DNA of 64,000 nt. Origin: Pigmentiphaga aceris (GTDB lineage Bacteria; Pseudomonadota; Gammaproteobacteria; Burkholderiales; Burkholderiaceae_B). The DNA lies in the NCBI RefSeq assembly GCF_008119665.1, contig NZ_CP043046.1:1798001-1862000 (forward strand), given 5' to 3'. Positions 50,418-59,764 of this stretch are shown here, in pieces; position 1 is the first letter of the stretch; each line of letters begins with the position of its first letter. The notes under the pieces were generated by a model. That model was given only the letters and a program-made list of their open reading frames with translations, did not search any database and was not told the DNA's origin. The translations under genes and the position numbers were made by a program.

Positions 50418-51929
50418 ATGCGTTTTGGCATCACCTTCAAGTTATTCGCGGTCATTCTTGCCACGTGTATCGTCGTCACGCTGGCAATGGGTGCCGCCGT
50501 GCGCTACAGCTTCGAAAGTGGCTTTCGTGACTACGTGCGCGAGCGCGAAACGCGCCGCGCCACCGAGCTGAGCAGCAGCCTTGCGCAGATGTATCGAGAC
50601 CGTGGCAGTTGGGACGAACTGCGCGAAAACCCGTCGCTGTGGGGCCGTGCGTTACGGGCGGCTACCTCGCGCTATGCCGCCGAGCGCGAACGTGAACGTC
50701 AGGCCCGTGAGCTGGAACGCCAGGAAAGAGAAGCTGCTGAACGCGCGCGGGCCGAAGCGGCCAAAGGTGTGCCGCCTGGCACGACCGGGCCAGCCGCCCG
50801 CCGTGTGAATGAACTGCGTCGCGAACGGGAGGCTGCCCCGCCGCCTCCCCCTCCGCCCCCTTACAGCCTGATCGACAGCGAAGAAAAACTGGTGGCGGGT
50901 GCCCCCGTCGATGGGCGTGAAGGGGCTATTCGTCGTCCCGTGGAAGTCGACGGGCAGACGGTAGGCTGGCTGTTGCAGTTCCCGCCGGCACGTGGCCCGG
51001 ATGACAACGACAACCGTTTCCAGGAACGGCAGGAAAACGCCACCTGGGTCATTGTGGGCCTGTCGGCGCTGCTGGCTGCATTGGTCAGCATTCTGCTGGC
51101 GCGAATCTTCCTGGCCCCGGTACGCCGGCTGGCAAGCGCCACGCAGCGGCTGGCAGCGGGCGACTATGAAACCCGTGTCCGCCCTGGCGCACAGGACGAG
51201 CTGGGACAGTTGGCGGAAGACTTCAACCGCCTGGCCAATACACTGGAAAAGAACGAGCAGCTGCGACGCAACCTGGTCGCCGACATTTCCCACGAACTGC
51301 GCACGCCGCTGGCGGTGCTGCGGGCAGAGATCGAGGCACTGGAAGACGGCATCCGGCCGCTGACCCCGGACACATTGGCTTCGTTGCAGTCGGAAGTGGC
51401 GATGCTGAACAAGTTGATCGACGATCTGCACGAGCTGTCGCTGGCCGATGAAGGTGCCTTGACCTACCGCATGACCGATGTCGATCTGGCCAGCTTGCTC
51501 GAAGTGGCCGCGCATGGCTTCCGTGAACGCTATCGCCAGAAGGGCTTGCAGCTCGACACCGAGGTCAGCCCGCGGCTGCCGCAACTACGTGGCGATCCGC
51601 AAAGGCTGCGGCAACTGCTGAACAATCTGCTGGAAAATTCGCTGCGATACACCGACGAAGGCGGTCGGGTGCAGGTGTTGCTGTCGGCGGATAATCAGGG
51701 CACTCGCCTGGATGTACGCGATTCCTCGCCCGGTGTGCCTGAAGAATTGCTGCCCCGGCTGTTCGAGCGCCTGTTCCGCGTGGATGGCTCGCGCAACCGT
51801 GAGGCGGGTGGCACGGGCCTGGGTCTGGCCATCTGCCAACGCATTGTCGAAGCCCACGGCGGCACCATTACGGCCCGTCCCTCACCGCTTGGCGGTGTGT
51901 GGATGGCCATCACATTCCCCAATTCCTGA
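50418..51929 (+). CDS. baeS: Sensor histidine kinase, BaeS-like
   Basis: A 503-residue inner-membrane sensor. The ATG at 50418 ([14 protein letters not shown]) begins the first transmembrane helix (about 6-28). A periplasmic domain (29-208) is followed by a second helix (209-233), HAMP, and the HisKA box [19 protein letters not shown] with the phosphorylated His292. N, G1 and G2 boxes are [29 protein letters not shown] and [14 protein letters not shown]. The kinase core closely resembles BaeS. The periplasmic domain carries a charged stretch (about 87-138) and eight prolines (141-148) not usual for BaeS. baeR follows after 8 bp. Confidence 0.85.
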   Translation: MRFGITFKLFAVILATCIVVTLAMGAAVRYSFESGFRDYVRERETRRATELSSSLAQMYRDRGSWDELRENPSLWGRALRAATSRYAAERERERQARELERQEREAAERARAEAAKGVPPGTTGPAARRVNELRREREAAPPPPPPPPYSLIDSEEKLVAGAPVDGREGAIRRPVEVDGQTVGWLLQFPPARGPDDNDNRFQERQENATWVIVGLSALLAALVSILLARIFLAPVRRLASATQRLAAGDYETRVRPGAQDELGQLAEDFNRLANTLEKNEQLRRNLVADISHELRTPLAVLRAEIEALEDGIRPLTPDTLASLQSEVAMLNKLIDDLHELSLADEGALTYRMTDVDLASLLEVAAHGFRERYRQKGLQLDTEVSPRLPQLRGDPQRLRQLLNNLLENSLRYTDEGGRVQVLLSADNQGTRLDVRDSSPGVPEELLPRLFERLFRVDGSRNREAGGTGLGLAICQRIVEAHGGTITARPSPLGGVWMAITFPNS

Positions 51930-51937
51930 GAGTCCCT

Positions 51938-52615
51938 ATGCCGACCATTCTTATTGTCGAAGACGAACCCAAGCTTGCCGCCGTGCTGTCGGACTATCTG
52001 CGTGCCGCCAGCTACGAAACCGAGATTGTTGGGGACGGGTTGGCCGTGATGTCCACCGTGCAACGACTCAAACCCGACCTGATCTTGCTCGACCTGATGC
52101 TGCCCGGACGCGATGGCCTGGAAATCTGCCGTGAACTGCGTGTGACGTCTGACGTGCCAATCATTATGGTGACCGCACGCGTAGAGGAAATCGACCGCCT
52201 GCTGGGCCTGGAGATGGGGGCCGACGACTACCTGTGCAAACCCTTCAGCCCGCGTGAAGTGGTGGCGCGGGTGCGCGCGATCCTGCGTCGGGCACGCGGA
52301 ACCGGCAACGGCACGGCGCAGGCCGAAGCCAATGGATTGGTGGTGGACGAAAGCCAGTACCAAGCGCGCTTGGACGGCCACACGCTGGATCTGACCCCGG
52401 TGGAATTCCGCCTGCTCTCGGCGCTGGCCTCGCCGGTTGGTCAGATTTTTTCGCGCGATCGCCTGCTTGACCACCTGTACGACGATCATCGCGTGGTGAC
52501 CGACCGCACGGTGGACAGCCACGTGAAGAATCTGCGCCGCAAGCTTGAAGCCGTGCGGCCCGAACAGGATCTGATCCGCTCCATCTATGGCGTGGGATAC
52601 CGGTTGGAGCTGTGA
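51938..52615 (+). CDS. baeR: Response regulator, BaeR-like (OmpR/PhoB family)
   Basis: A 225-residue regulator. The receiver domain begins [15 protein letters not shown], with phosphoacceptor Asp52 in [12 protein letters not shown] and the conserved lysine in [14 protein letters not shown] winged-helix OmpR-type output domain follows (about 130-225: [39 protein letters not shown]). The start is the ATG at 51938 ([12 protein letters not shown]), and it is co-transcribed with baeS. The likely target is the Spy-like gene downstream. Confidence 0.9.
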   Translation: MPTILIVEDEPKLAAVLSDYLRAASYETEIVGDGLAVMSTVQRLKPDLILLDLMLPGRDGLEICRELRVTSDVPIIMVTARVEEIDRLLGLEMGADDYLCKPFSPREVVARVRAILRRARGTGNGTAQAEANGLVVDESQYQARLDGHTLDLTPVEFRLLSALASPVGQIFSRDRLLDHLYDDHRVVTDRTVDSHVKNLRRKLEAVRPEQDLIRSIYGVGYRLEL

Positions 52616-52762
52616 TTCAGTAAGGGTGTGTTCATGATTTCTCCTAGCTTTCCCCCAATTTGCTTCCAGGTCGGTAGGTAATCTGCAGGTGTCGGTGGAG
52701 ACGCGGTCTTGAAGAAAAACCGGTCGCCGAATCCTCTCAAAAGCATCAGGAGCACGCCAATC
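52616..52762 (+). promoter_or_regulatory. Region between baeR and the Spy-like gene, possible BaeR site
   Basis: ATTTCTCCTAGCTTTCC (52637-52653) partly resembles the Escherichia coli BaeR box (TTTTTCTCCATDATTGGC) in its TTTCTCC half. CAGGAG lies upstream of the Spy-like ATG. The match is by eye and weak. Confidence 0.3.
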
Positions 52763-53386
52763 ATGAATACTCGTCGAATCGGCCAGTTCGTTCTGGCAAC
52801 CGTGATCGCAGCCTCGACCCCGCTGCTGGTTCATGCAGCCCCCAGCCCCGCAGACGCCGGCCCGGCCGCATCCGCCCATCGCGGCGCGCCTGGTCACCCG
52901 GGTGGCCCTGGCGGCCCGGGCTTCGAACATCGCCGTGGCGGTGGTGAATTCGGTCGTGGCCCGCACTTCCTGCACGGCATCAAGCTGACCGAAGCGCAGC
53001 AGGACAAGGTCTTCGAGATTCTGCACAACCGTGCCCCGGCACTGCGCGACGCAATGAAAGCCGCCGGCAAGTCGCGCAAGGAACTGAACGAGCTGGTGCG
53101 TTCGGGCAGCTTCAAGGAAAGCGAGGGCCGTGCACTGGCTGATCGGGGGGCCAAGGCCTTTGCCGAGGCTGAGTTCCTGAAGGCGCGCAGCGATGCTGAA
53201 ATCATGGCCTTGCTGACGCCGGAACAACGTGCCGAAATCAAGACGCGTCAAGAGCGCCGTCAACTGGCCATGCGTGGCGAAGGGCGTGGCCAGTGGGGTG
53301 GTAACCGCAGCGATGCACCGCCGCCGGCTCCGGGTGTGGCACCCGCAACGCCTGCAACGCCCGCGCCGACTGGCACGACGCGCTAA
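52763..53386 (+). CDS. Periplasmic Spy/CpxP-like protein
   Basis: A 207-residue exported protein from the ATG at 52763 (MNTRRIGQFVLATVIAAS), with a signal peptide ending near HAAPSPA. The mature part has a Gly/His/Pro-rich linker (about 30-70), then two LTxxQ-type repeats typical of Spy/CpxP chaperones: IKLTEAQQDKVFEILH and MALLTPEQRAEIKTRQERR. Such proteins are ATP-independent periplasmic chaperones. In Escherichia coli, spy is controlled by BaeSR and CpxAR, so the position after baeR is meaningful. The C-terminal 30 residues are Pro/Ala rich. Confidence 0.82.
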   Translation: MNTRRIGQFVLATVIAASTPLLVHAAPSPADAGPAASAHRGAPGHPGGPGGPGFEHRRGGGEFGRGPHFLHGIKLTEAQQDKVFEILHNRAPALRDAMKAAGKSRKELNELVRSGSFKESEGRALADRGAKAFAEAEFLKARSDAEIMALLTPEQRAEIKTRQERRQLAMRGEGRGQWGGNRSDAPPPAPGVAPATPATPAPTGTTR

Positions 53387-53470
53387 GCAGCAGGAGTGTG
53401 ACGCAGGGGGGATCACTCCAGGCGTCAGGGGGCAAGTTGGCACTGAATGCTGGCTTGCCTCCGAATAAAA

Positions 53471-53496
53471 ACTGCGCCGCCTTCGGGCGGCGCAGT
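53471..53496. terminator. UUCG-capped hairpin terminator after the Spy-like gene
   Basis: ACTGCGCCGCC and GGCGGCGCAGT form a perfect 11-bp stem around TTCG, a very stable tetraloop. AAAA precedes it, which provides a T-run for the minus-strand hydrolase gene that ends downstream. It separates two convergent units. Confidence 0.8.
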
Positions 53497-53547
53497 CACG
53501 TGCGTCATCAACTACGTCATCAAGACGCTATCTGTCTGGACGCAGAC

Positions 53548-54468
53548 TTACCCCTGTGCGCAAAAACGCAGAATGGCTTCCGCCACCTGTTGCGGGGCTT
53601 CTCGCTGCGGGAAATGTCCCACGCCGTCCAAGATGTCGCGTTCGTAGCGGCCCTTGAAGAAGGCTTCCCGTCCTGACGAGGTGTCTGGGTGGTTGCAGGT
53701 GTCGGCACCTCCGTGAAGCACCAGGCTTGGCACCGCCAACACCGGTGCGGGCGACAACAGGGCTTCATCTGCAGCGTAGGCCGGGTCGCCTTTCGCAAAC
53801 CCCCAACGATGACGATAGGAATGGACCACGATCTCGGCCCAGTCCTCGCCATCGAACGCCTTCGTGGCTTCCATAAAATCCGCGTCGGCATACCAACCGG
53901 CCGGTGCCCAGGTGTCCCACATCATTCGGGCAAAGGCTTGGCGGTCTTCGTGTACCGCACGTTCACCGCGCGGGGTGGCCATGTACCAGTGGTACCAGTA
54001 ATTACGCGCCTGCGGCAACGCAATCGGCTGGTCTGGCGCGTTCGTGCCGTAACCGACTGACAGCATCACCAGATGCGAGGCAATCCCTTGCTGCAGACCG
54101 CAGGCATTGGCCGCTGCCCGCGCACCCCAATCGTGTCCGATCAGCGCAGGGCGGTCGATGCCGAGGGCAGCGATGAAATCCAGCAGATCCCGCCCCAACG
54201 CCGCCAGTTGTCCGCTGCGCGGCGTGTCGGCATCCCGAAAGCGGGTGGGTGCAAAGCCGCGCAATGCCGGGGCCAACACCCGGTAGCCGGCGCTTGCCAG
54301 CGCAGGTGCAACGGTATGCCAGCACGCCGGGCTGTCAGGCCAGCCGTGCAGCAGAATAGCCGTCTGGCTGCCGGTCGGGTTCCATTCCAGGTAGGCGATG
54401 TCCAGCTTGTTGGTGGCGACGTATTGGTAGTTTGGTGCGGGGTAGCTGTGTACAGGGTGGCTATGCAT
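53548..54468 (-). CDS. Alpha/beta hydrolase, epoxide-hydrolase-like
   Basis: A 306-residue hydrolase from the ATG at 54468 (MHSHPVHSYPAPNYQYV). The oxyanion motif is LLHGWPDSPACW, and the nucleophile elbow is GHDWGARAAANA with aspartate in the nucleophile place, as in epoxide hydrolases and haloalkane dehalogenases. The histidine base lies in GVGHFPQREAP at the C-terminus. It is divergent from a LysR gene. The longer frame from 54555 would overlap the LysR start. Confidence 0.82.
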   Translation of the reverse strand: MHSHPVHSYPAPNYQYVATNKLDIAYLEWNPTGSQTAILLHGWPDSPACWHTVAPALASAGYRVLAPALRGFAPTRFRDADTPRSGQLAALGRDLLDFIAALGIDRPALIGHDWGARAAANACGLQQGIASHLVMLSVGYGTNAPDQPIALPQARNYWYHWYMATPRGERAVHEDRQAFARMMWDTWAPAGWYADADFMEATKAFDGEDWAEIVVHSYRHRWGFAKGDPAYAADEALLSPAPVLAVPSLVLHGGADTCNHPDTSSGREAFFKGRYERDILDGVGHFPQREAPQQVAEAILRFCAQG

Positions 54469-54549
54469 AGGCTTGGTTTTGCTTGGATGAAGAAAACCAA
54501 GCGTAGCGGGCAAAGAAAGCAAGATTCGCGAATAATCGTGCTTTATTGA

Positions 54550-55488
54550 ATGCATTTCGTACTGAATAAACCGATGAGCACTATACCCATGCCCGCCCCA
54601 ATTACTGAAAGCGCCCAGCTGGACATGGTGCAGCTACGCAGTTTTTTGGAAGTCGTGGATAGCGGTGGTTTTGCAAGTGCGGCAGATCGCCTCGCCCTGA
54701 CACCTTCTGCCGTCAGCGGTCACATCCGTCGACTGGAGCAGACCGTCGGCACCCAGTTGCTTGCGCGCACCACCCGCCGCTTGGCACTGACCCCGGCCGG
54801 TGACACCTTGTACGCGTATGGCCGCAACATTCTGGATCTGGAACGCGAAGTCCGCGCCAGGCTGCGGGGCGGGCCGCTGCGCGGAAAACTGCGGATTGGT
54901 GCGTCGGAAGATTTTGCCGGCACCTGGCTGCCGCAGGTGCTTCAGCGTTTCCGACAATGGAACCCGGACGCAACCATAGAACTGAAGGTTGGCATCACGG
55001 CCGATCTACAGCGCCAACAGGAACGTGGGCAACTGGACCTGGTGTTCGGCAAGCGCTGCAGTCGCGTTGAAAGTGAAGGCACACTGCTGTGGGAAGAGCC
55101 GCTGATATGGGTCTTCGCAGAAGATCAGCCGCTGTCAGATACAGATGGGTTGCCACTGGCGGTGTTTCCAGAACCCTGCGTGTATCGAGAGGCTGCGGTC
55201 GCAGCCCTGGGCAAGACCGAGCGTGCTTGGCGAATCGTGTTCGAGAGCAGCAGCATGGCGGGCTGCATGGCGGCAGCCCGATCGGGTTTTGCGGTGACCG
55301 TGATTGCTGCCAGCCAGCGCAGCAAGGGGCTGCGTGTGCTGAGTGCCGACGATGGCTGGCCCGAGCTGCCGGCCGCACGCTTTTACGCGTTTGCCCAGCC
55401 GGACCATGCCATCTGCACGGCGTTGATCGACATCGCGCGGCAGGCAGGAAGCCGTACGCGCTTCGCACAACATCGGCTGGACGCCTGA
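54550..55488 (+). CDS. LysR family transcriptional regulator
   Basis: A 312-residue regulator. The DNA-binding domain begins around residue 25: LDMVQLRSFLEVVDSGGFAS, AADRLALTPSAVSGHIRRL, EQTVGTQLLARTTRRLALTP. The effector domain starts at GKLRIGASEDFAGTW. The first ATG (54550) gives an unusual 25-residue lead; ATGs at 54574, 54589 and 54625 are also in frame. It is divergent from the epoxide-hydrolase-like gene with about 80 bp between, which suggests control of that gene. Confidence 0.85.
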   Translation: MHFVLNKPMSTIPMPAPITESAQLDMVQLRSFLEVVDSGGFASAADRLALTPSAVSGHIRRLEQTVGTQLLARTTRRLALTPAGDTLYAYGRNILDLEREVRARLRGGPLRGKLRIGASEDFAGTWLPQVLQRFRQWNPDATIELKVGITADLQRQQERGQLDLVFGKRCSRVESEGTLLWEEPLIWVFAEDQPLSDTDGLPLAVFPEPCVYREAAVAALGKTERAWRIVFESSSMAGCMAAARSGFAVTVIAASQRSKGLRVLSADDGWPELPAARFYAFAQPDHAICTALIDIARQAGSRTRFAQHRLDA

Positions 55489-55642
55489 TCGGTCTGGAAA
55501 CGCGTGGCCTTGATTGCCGTTCGGGCAGGGCGGTGTGGTCACCGCCCTTGGTTAGTGCCCTTTACTGCCCTTTATTGCCCTTGATCACCGCCCTTGATCC
55601 ACAACGTCCGACCACGATCACCCAGCCGCGCGTTACCCCAGA

Positions 55643-56581
55643 TCAGTGCTTCAGATCGCTGTGGTGACGCACCGACGGCGAATGATTGGCGAACAGCTCG
55701 GCGCAGTCCACGGCATCGAACTCAAAGGTTTTCACACAGTAGTCGCAGTTGACTGCTGCCTTGCCTTGTTCTTCCACGATGCTGTCGACCTCGGCCTGGC
55801 CCAGCATCAGCAACACCTGCGCAACCCGCTCGCGCGAGCAGTTGCAACGGTAGCTGACGGTCAGCGGGTCGAACGCTGTCATGGTCTCTTGCCAGTACAA
55901 GCGGTGGATCAGCTTTTCCGGCGGCAATTCGGTCAGTTCTTCCGGCTTCACGGTTGCGGCCAACTGCAGCGCCCGATTCCAGGTGTCGTCCGCGTCGTCT
56001 TCGTGCTGCGGCTCAACCTCGACCACGGTCTTGCCACCGTGACGCGGCAGCTGCTGCAGCAGCAGGCCCGCCGCGCATTCCTCGGTTGCCGACAGCCACA
56101 GACGGGTCTGCAACTGTTCCGAGGCTGCCATGTAGTGTTCAAGCACTTCGGCCACGGTGTCGCCTTCCAGCGCCACAATGCCCTGATAGGGCTGTTGGCC
56201 GGGGTGCTTGTCCTGCGGGTCCAGCACGACGATGAAACGTCCTTTGCCGTTCGGATTGAACAAGGCCTGGAAATCCGCGTCTTCCGGCACGGTTTCGCCC
56301 TCGCGCAGCTTGACCGTGGCGCGCAGGCCCAGGTCGGCATGGCATTCCACAACGGCCAACGACACGGGGCCGTCGCCTTGCAACTGCAAGGCCAGTACAC
56401 CGTCAAACTTCAGATTGGCCGACAGCAAAGTGCTGGCCGCCACCAGTTCACCCAGCACGCGCTGGATGGCGGGCGGGTAGTCGTGGCGGGCAATGACCTG
56501 TTGCCAGGTGCTGCGCAGGCTGACTGCCTGGGCGCGGACAGTGGTGTCCGCGAACAAATATTTCCTGAGGTGATCTGTCAC
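55643..56581 (-). CDS. hslO: Redox-regulated chaperone Hsp33
   Basis: A 312-residue cytoplasmic holdase activated by oxidation. The zinc centre is YRCNCSRERV and NCDYCVKTFEF, the CxC...CxxC pattern of the family. The N-terminal part begins DHLRKYLFADTTVRAQAVSL and PAIQRVLGELVAASTLLSANLKF, both conserved. ATG at 56581 has AGGAGCACAACGG upstream. It lies between a LysR gene and a gamma carbonic anhydrase gene on the same strand as the latter. Confidence 0.94.
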   Translation of the reverse strand: MTDHLRKYLFADTTVRAQAVSLRSTWQQVIARHDYPPAIQRVLGELVAASTLLSANLKFDGVLALQLQGDGPVSLAVVECHADLGLRATVKLREGETVPEDADFQALFNPNGKGRFIVVLDPQDKHPGQQPYQGIVALEGDTVAEVLEHYMAASEQLQTRLWLSATEECAAGLLLQQLPRHGGKTVVEVEPQHEDDADDTWNRALQLAATVKPEELTELPPEKLIHRLYWQETMTAFDPLTVSYRCNCSRERVAQVLLMLGQAEVDSIVEEQGKAAVNCDYCVKTFEFDAVDCAELFANHSPSVRHHSDLKH

Positions 56582-56632
56582 CGTTGTGCTCCTGGTGCCG
56601 ACGCCACGGCGTCGGACGGCTCGCGCATCGCG

Positions 56633-57157
56633 TCAGTCGATGCGCTTGAGTTCTTGGCGGTACTGCGCGGCCCGCCGCATGTAGCTGGCCTGGGTGGCGC
56701 GCAGCCGCTCGATGTGTTCCGGGGTCAGCGTCCGGATGACTCTTCCGGGCGCGCCGACCACCAGCGAATTGTCGGGAATTTCCTTGCCTTCCGGTATCAG
56801 GGCACCTGCGCCGATCAGGCAATTGCGACCGATGCGCGCACCGTTGAGTACGATGGCCTGAATGCCGATCAGCGACCCTTCACCGATCGTGCAGCCGTGA
56901 AGCATGGCCTGATGGCCGATCGACACGTTTTCGCCGATGGTCAGCGGGAACCCGGGGTCGGTGTGCAACACGCAGGATTCCTGGACGTTGCTGCCTGCCC
57001 CCACAATGATCGGCTCGTTGTCGCCACGCAGTGCGGCAAACGCCCATATGCTGGCATTTGCGCCGATTTCAACCGCCCCGATGATCACCGCGCCGTCGAA
57101 TACGTAGGCGCTGGGGTCGATTTTGGGCACGCGACTGCCAAGTTGGTAGATGGCCAT
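56633..57157 (-). CDS. Gamma carbonic anhydrase family protein (YrdA type)
   Basis: A 174-residue left-handed beta-helix protein with hexapeptide repeats (VIIGAVEIGANASIWAFAAL, IGENVSIGHQAMLHGCTIG, LIGIQAIVLNGARIG). Zinc-binding histidines are expected in VLHTDPG and GHQAMLHGC. Activity of the YrdA branch as a true anhydrase is often absent. It is upstream of hslO on the same strand and its start is divergent from the DUF455 gene. Confidence 0.88.
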   Translation of the reverse strand: MAIYQLGSRVPKIDPSAYVFDGAVIIGAVEIGANASIWAFAALRGDNEPIIVGAGSNVQESCVLHTDPGFPLTIGENVSIGHQAMLHGCTIGEGSLIGIQAIVLNGARIGRNCLIGAGALIPEGKEIPDNSLVVGAPGRVIRTLTPEHIERLRATQASYMRRAAQYRQELKRID

Positions 57158-57206
57158 GACACATTCCGAGGCGCTGAGAAGACCGGATTGTACCGGCCGG
57201 CCCTTC

Positions 57207-57212
57207 TACAAT
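57207..57212 (+). promoter_or_regulatory. -10-like TACAAT six bases before the DUF455 start
   Basis: TACAAT ends 6 nt before the ATG at 57219. If used, transcription would begin at or near the A of the start codon, giving a leaderless or nearly leaderless mRNA. The same spacing occurs at 60690-60695. Confidence 0.4.
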
Positions 57213-57218
57213 AGCGCC

Positions 57219-58082
57219 ATGATGCTTCCCACCGAATTACGCCGTGCCGCGCTGCTCGCCCTGGCCGAGCCCGATCCCGTTGCCAAATGCGATGCCGTGC
57301 GCGGTCTGCGCGCCATTGCCGACAACATCGATACGACCGCTGCGCTGGTCGAGCCCGTCGGTATTCCTGGTCGCCCGGTGCGCCCCGAGCTGGTCGATCC
57401 GCACCAGTTGTCGACCCGTGGCGTGCATACGCCAGAACGCCGCGCAATTTTGTTGCATGCCTTGGCGCACATCGAATTCAACGCCATCAACCTGGCCCTG
57501 GACGCAATCTGGCGCTTTGCAGACATGCCCGAGGCCTATTACACCGACTGGTTGAAAGTGGCCGAGGAAGAAGTATTCCACTACGGCTTGCTGACCGCCT
57601 ATCTGGCGGACATGGGGATCACCTACGGTGACTTCCCCGCGCACGATGGCCTGTGGCGGATGACGGCACGTACCTGCGGTGATGTGCTGGCACGCATGGC
57701 ACTGGTCCCGCGCACCCTGGAAGCCCGCGGTCTGGACGCCAGCCCGCCCATCCGCGCCAAGCTGGCCCAGGCCGGGGACCATCGCGCCGCCGAAATTCTC
57801 GACGTGGTGCTGCGCGACGAGATCGGCCATGTGGCGATCGGCAATCGCTGGTATCGCCACCTGTGCGCCCAGCGTGGACTGGACCCGCTGGCCGAATACG
57901 AAATACTGGCCTTGCGTTTTGAGGCACCGATTCTGCGCGGGCCGTTCAACGTACCGGCGCGTCGCGCAGCCGGGTTTACGGAAGAAGAGCTGGCAGCGCT
58001 GGTGAAGCGGGCAGGGGTGGGGCCTTTGCCGCCTCGCGCGCCATCAGCGTTTGCCGCTGCACCTTCCCCGTCGGCCCCATAG
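57219..58082 (+). CDS. DUF455 family ferritin-like protein
   Basis: A 287-residue helical protein from the ATG at 57219 (MMLPTELRRAALLALAEPDP), with a frame open to 57150. Carboxylate and histidine residues of the ferritin-like fold are visible in LAHIEFNAINLALDAIWRF, VAEEEVFHYGLL and VLRDEIGHVAIGNRWYRHL. This suggests a di-iron centre. The C-terminal 25 residues (PPRAPSAFAAAPSPSAP) are low-complexity. The last 107 bp overlap the convergent acyl-CoA synthetase gene. The role of the family is not settled. Confidence 0.82.
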   Translation: MMLPTELRRAALLALAEPDPVAKCDAVRGLRAIADNIDTTAALVEPVGIPGRPVRPELVDPHQLSTRGVHTPERRAILLHALAHIEFNAINLALDAIWRFADMPEAYYTDWLKVAEEEVFHYGLLTAYLADMGITYGDFPAHDGLWRMTARTCGDVLARMALVPRTLEARGLDASPPIRAKLAQAGDHRAAEILDVVLRDEIGHVAIGNRWYRHLCAQRGLDPLAEYEILALRFEAPILRGPFNVPARRAAGFTEEELAALVKRAGVGPLPPRAPSAFAAAPSPSAP

Positions 58083-59664
58083 GAATATCGTTCACGAAGG
58101 CGATCTGATCTGGCTGTTCATAGGGGGCCAGTCGAGCCTGGGCAAGCGATTTCAACTCGGCCACCAGCTCAGCGTCTTCGATAGGGGTGTCAACTGCCCG
58201 CACCACATAGGCTTTGATCAGCGCGCCCCGGTCGGCGTCGTGCGCCGACACCACGGCGGCCTGCGCCACCGCCGCATGCTGAACCAGACACTGCTCGATC
58301 TCTTCGGGGCTGATGCGATAGCCGGACGCATCAAACGAATCGTCGGTGCGACCGCTGTGCCACAGATACCCGTCTTCATCGACCTTGGCCAAGTCGCCCG
58401 TGCGACTCCAGTCACCCTGGAATCGGGCCTGGGTGGCTTCGTCGTCGCGCCAGTAGCCCAGGAACATGACCGGGTCGGGATGGCCGTGAATGTCATGCCG
58501 GTTGACGAAGATTTCCCCGACCTCCCCAGGCGCAACCGGGTGCCCGTCGTTGCCAAGCACGGCAACCTGGTGCCCGGGGTAGGGGCGGCCGATGCTACCC
58601 GGCCGGGCAGGCCACTTTTCGTGGCTGTTGCCGACCACATAGCAGGCTTCGGCATGACCGAATACCTCGTTGACGGTCACACCAAGTCTGCTCTGCGCCC
58701 AAGCCGCCGTCGCGTCATCCACGCTGCCGCCCGAGACGGCAACCGAGCGCAGGGCCAGTTGTTGATTGCCGGCAGGGGTTGGCTCTGCCTTCATCATGGA
58801 TGTCAGCGCAGCACGTGGGAGATACAGGTTGGTGATCTGATAGCGTTCCAGTAGCTGGAAACTGCGTTCGACCGAGAAATGCCCCCGCGTACCAAGGATC
58901 GCGTGTCCGAAGTACAGCGTGGGCAACAAGGCGTCGAACAGACCACTGGCCCAGGACCATTCGGCGGGTGCCCACATCACATCGCCGGTCTGCGGGAACC
59001 AGTTGTGTGAGGCCACGAAGCCGGGCAGATGTCCGATCAGTGCACAGTGCGGCAGCAATGCGCCCTTGGCGCTGCCGGACGGACCGGGACCATAAGCAAG
59101 AATGGCGGGGTCGTGCGCAAGGGTGACGACCGGCTCGAAGCTGGATTCCTGGCGCGCAATCAACGTGCGCCAGGGCAGGCTGTCATCGTCTTCCGTGCCA
59201 ATGCCGATGATCTGCCGCAGCATCGGGCAGCGGTCGAGCACGCTTTGCAGCTTGGCCACGCTGCTGTCATCCACCAGCGCAATCCGGGCTTCGCTATCGC
59301 GCAGGCGATATTCAAGCGCGTCCGCACCCAGCAAGGGGGACAGGGGCAACACGATCGCCCCCAGCTGGAACACCGCCAGATAGGCCACCAATGCCTCGGG
59401 CCGCTGGGGCAGCACGACAGCAATACGGTCGCCGCGTTGCACACCCATGCGCCGCAGTCCATTGGACAGGCGGTTCGCATATTCCTGCAGGCGCGCGAAG
59501 GTCCACACTTCGCGATTGCCCGTCTCGTCCTCGCTGTAAAGCGCGATCCGTCGGGCATCCACGCTGGTGGTCGTCCAACGATGGCAACATGCCTCAGCGA
59601 TGTTGAAGCGCTGCGGAACCCACCACCGGAACGTGGTATAGAGTTCGTGATACTGGTCTTTCAT
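57976..59664 (-). CDS. Acyl-CoA synthetase-like AMP-binding protein, divergent P-loop
   Basis: A 562-residue ANL-superfamily protein from the ATG at 59664 (MKDQYHELYTTFRW), with GGAGAG upstream. It resembles medium-chain or benzoate-type acyl-CoA synthetases. The A3 P-loop reads YGPGPSGSAKGALL instead of the usual TSGTTGxPKG. The A7 (SRTGDLAKVDEDGYLWHSGR) and A10 lysine (PTGKVQRQTL) motifs are intact. The C-terminus overlaps the convergent DUF455 gene by 107 bp. The changed P-loop leaves catalytic competence open. Confidence 0.82.
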   Translation of the reverse strand: MKDQYHELYTTFRWWVPQRFNIAEACCHRWTTTSVDARRIALYSEDETGNREVWTFARLQEYANRLSNGLRRMGVQRGDRIAVVLPQRPEALVAYLAVFQLGAIVLPLSPLLGADALEYRLRDSEARIALVDDSSVAKLQSVLDRCPMLRQIIGIGTEDDDSLPWRTLIARQESSFEPVVTLAHDPAILAYGPGPSGSAKGALLPHCALIGHLPGFVASHNWFPQTGDVMWAPAEWSWASGLFDALLPTLYFGHAILGTRGHFSVERSFQLLERYQITNLYLPRAALTSMMKAEPTPAGNQQLALRSVAVSGGSVDDATAAWAQSRLGVTVNEVFGHAEACYVVGNSHEKWPARPGSIGRPYPGHQVAVLGNDGHPVAPGEVGEIFVNRHDIHGHPDPVMFLGYWRDDEATQARFQGDWSRTGDLAKVDEDGYLWHSGRTDDSFDASGYRISPEEIEQCLVQHAAVAQAAVVSAHDADRGALIKAYVVRAVDTPIEDAELVAELKSLAQARLAPYEQPDQIAFVNDIPMGPTGKVQRQTLMAREAAKAPPLPASPALPALLP

Positions 59665-59764
59665 AACTCTCCGGTGCGCCGTTGAGGGCAATGCCTGGCC
59701 TGTATCCGCCGCCCTCAATCATTACTGAGCTCTTCTGTCATCGCAATATCTTTTGCCGCTTTCT

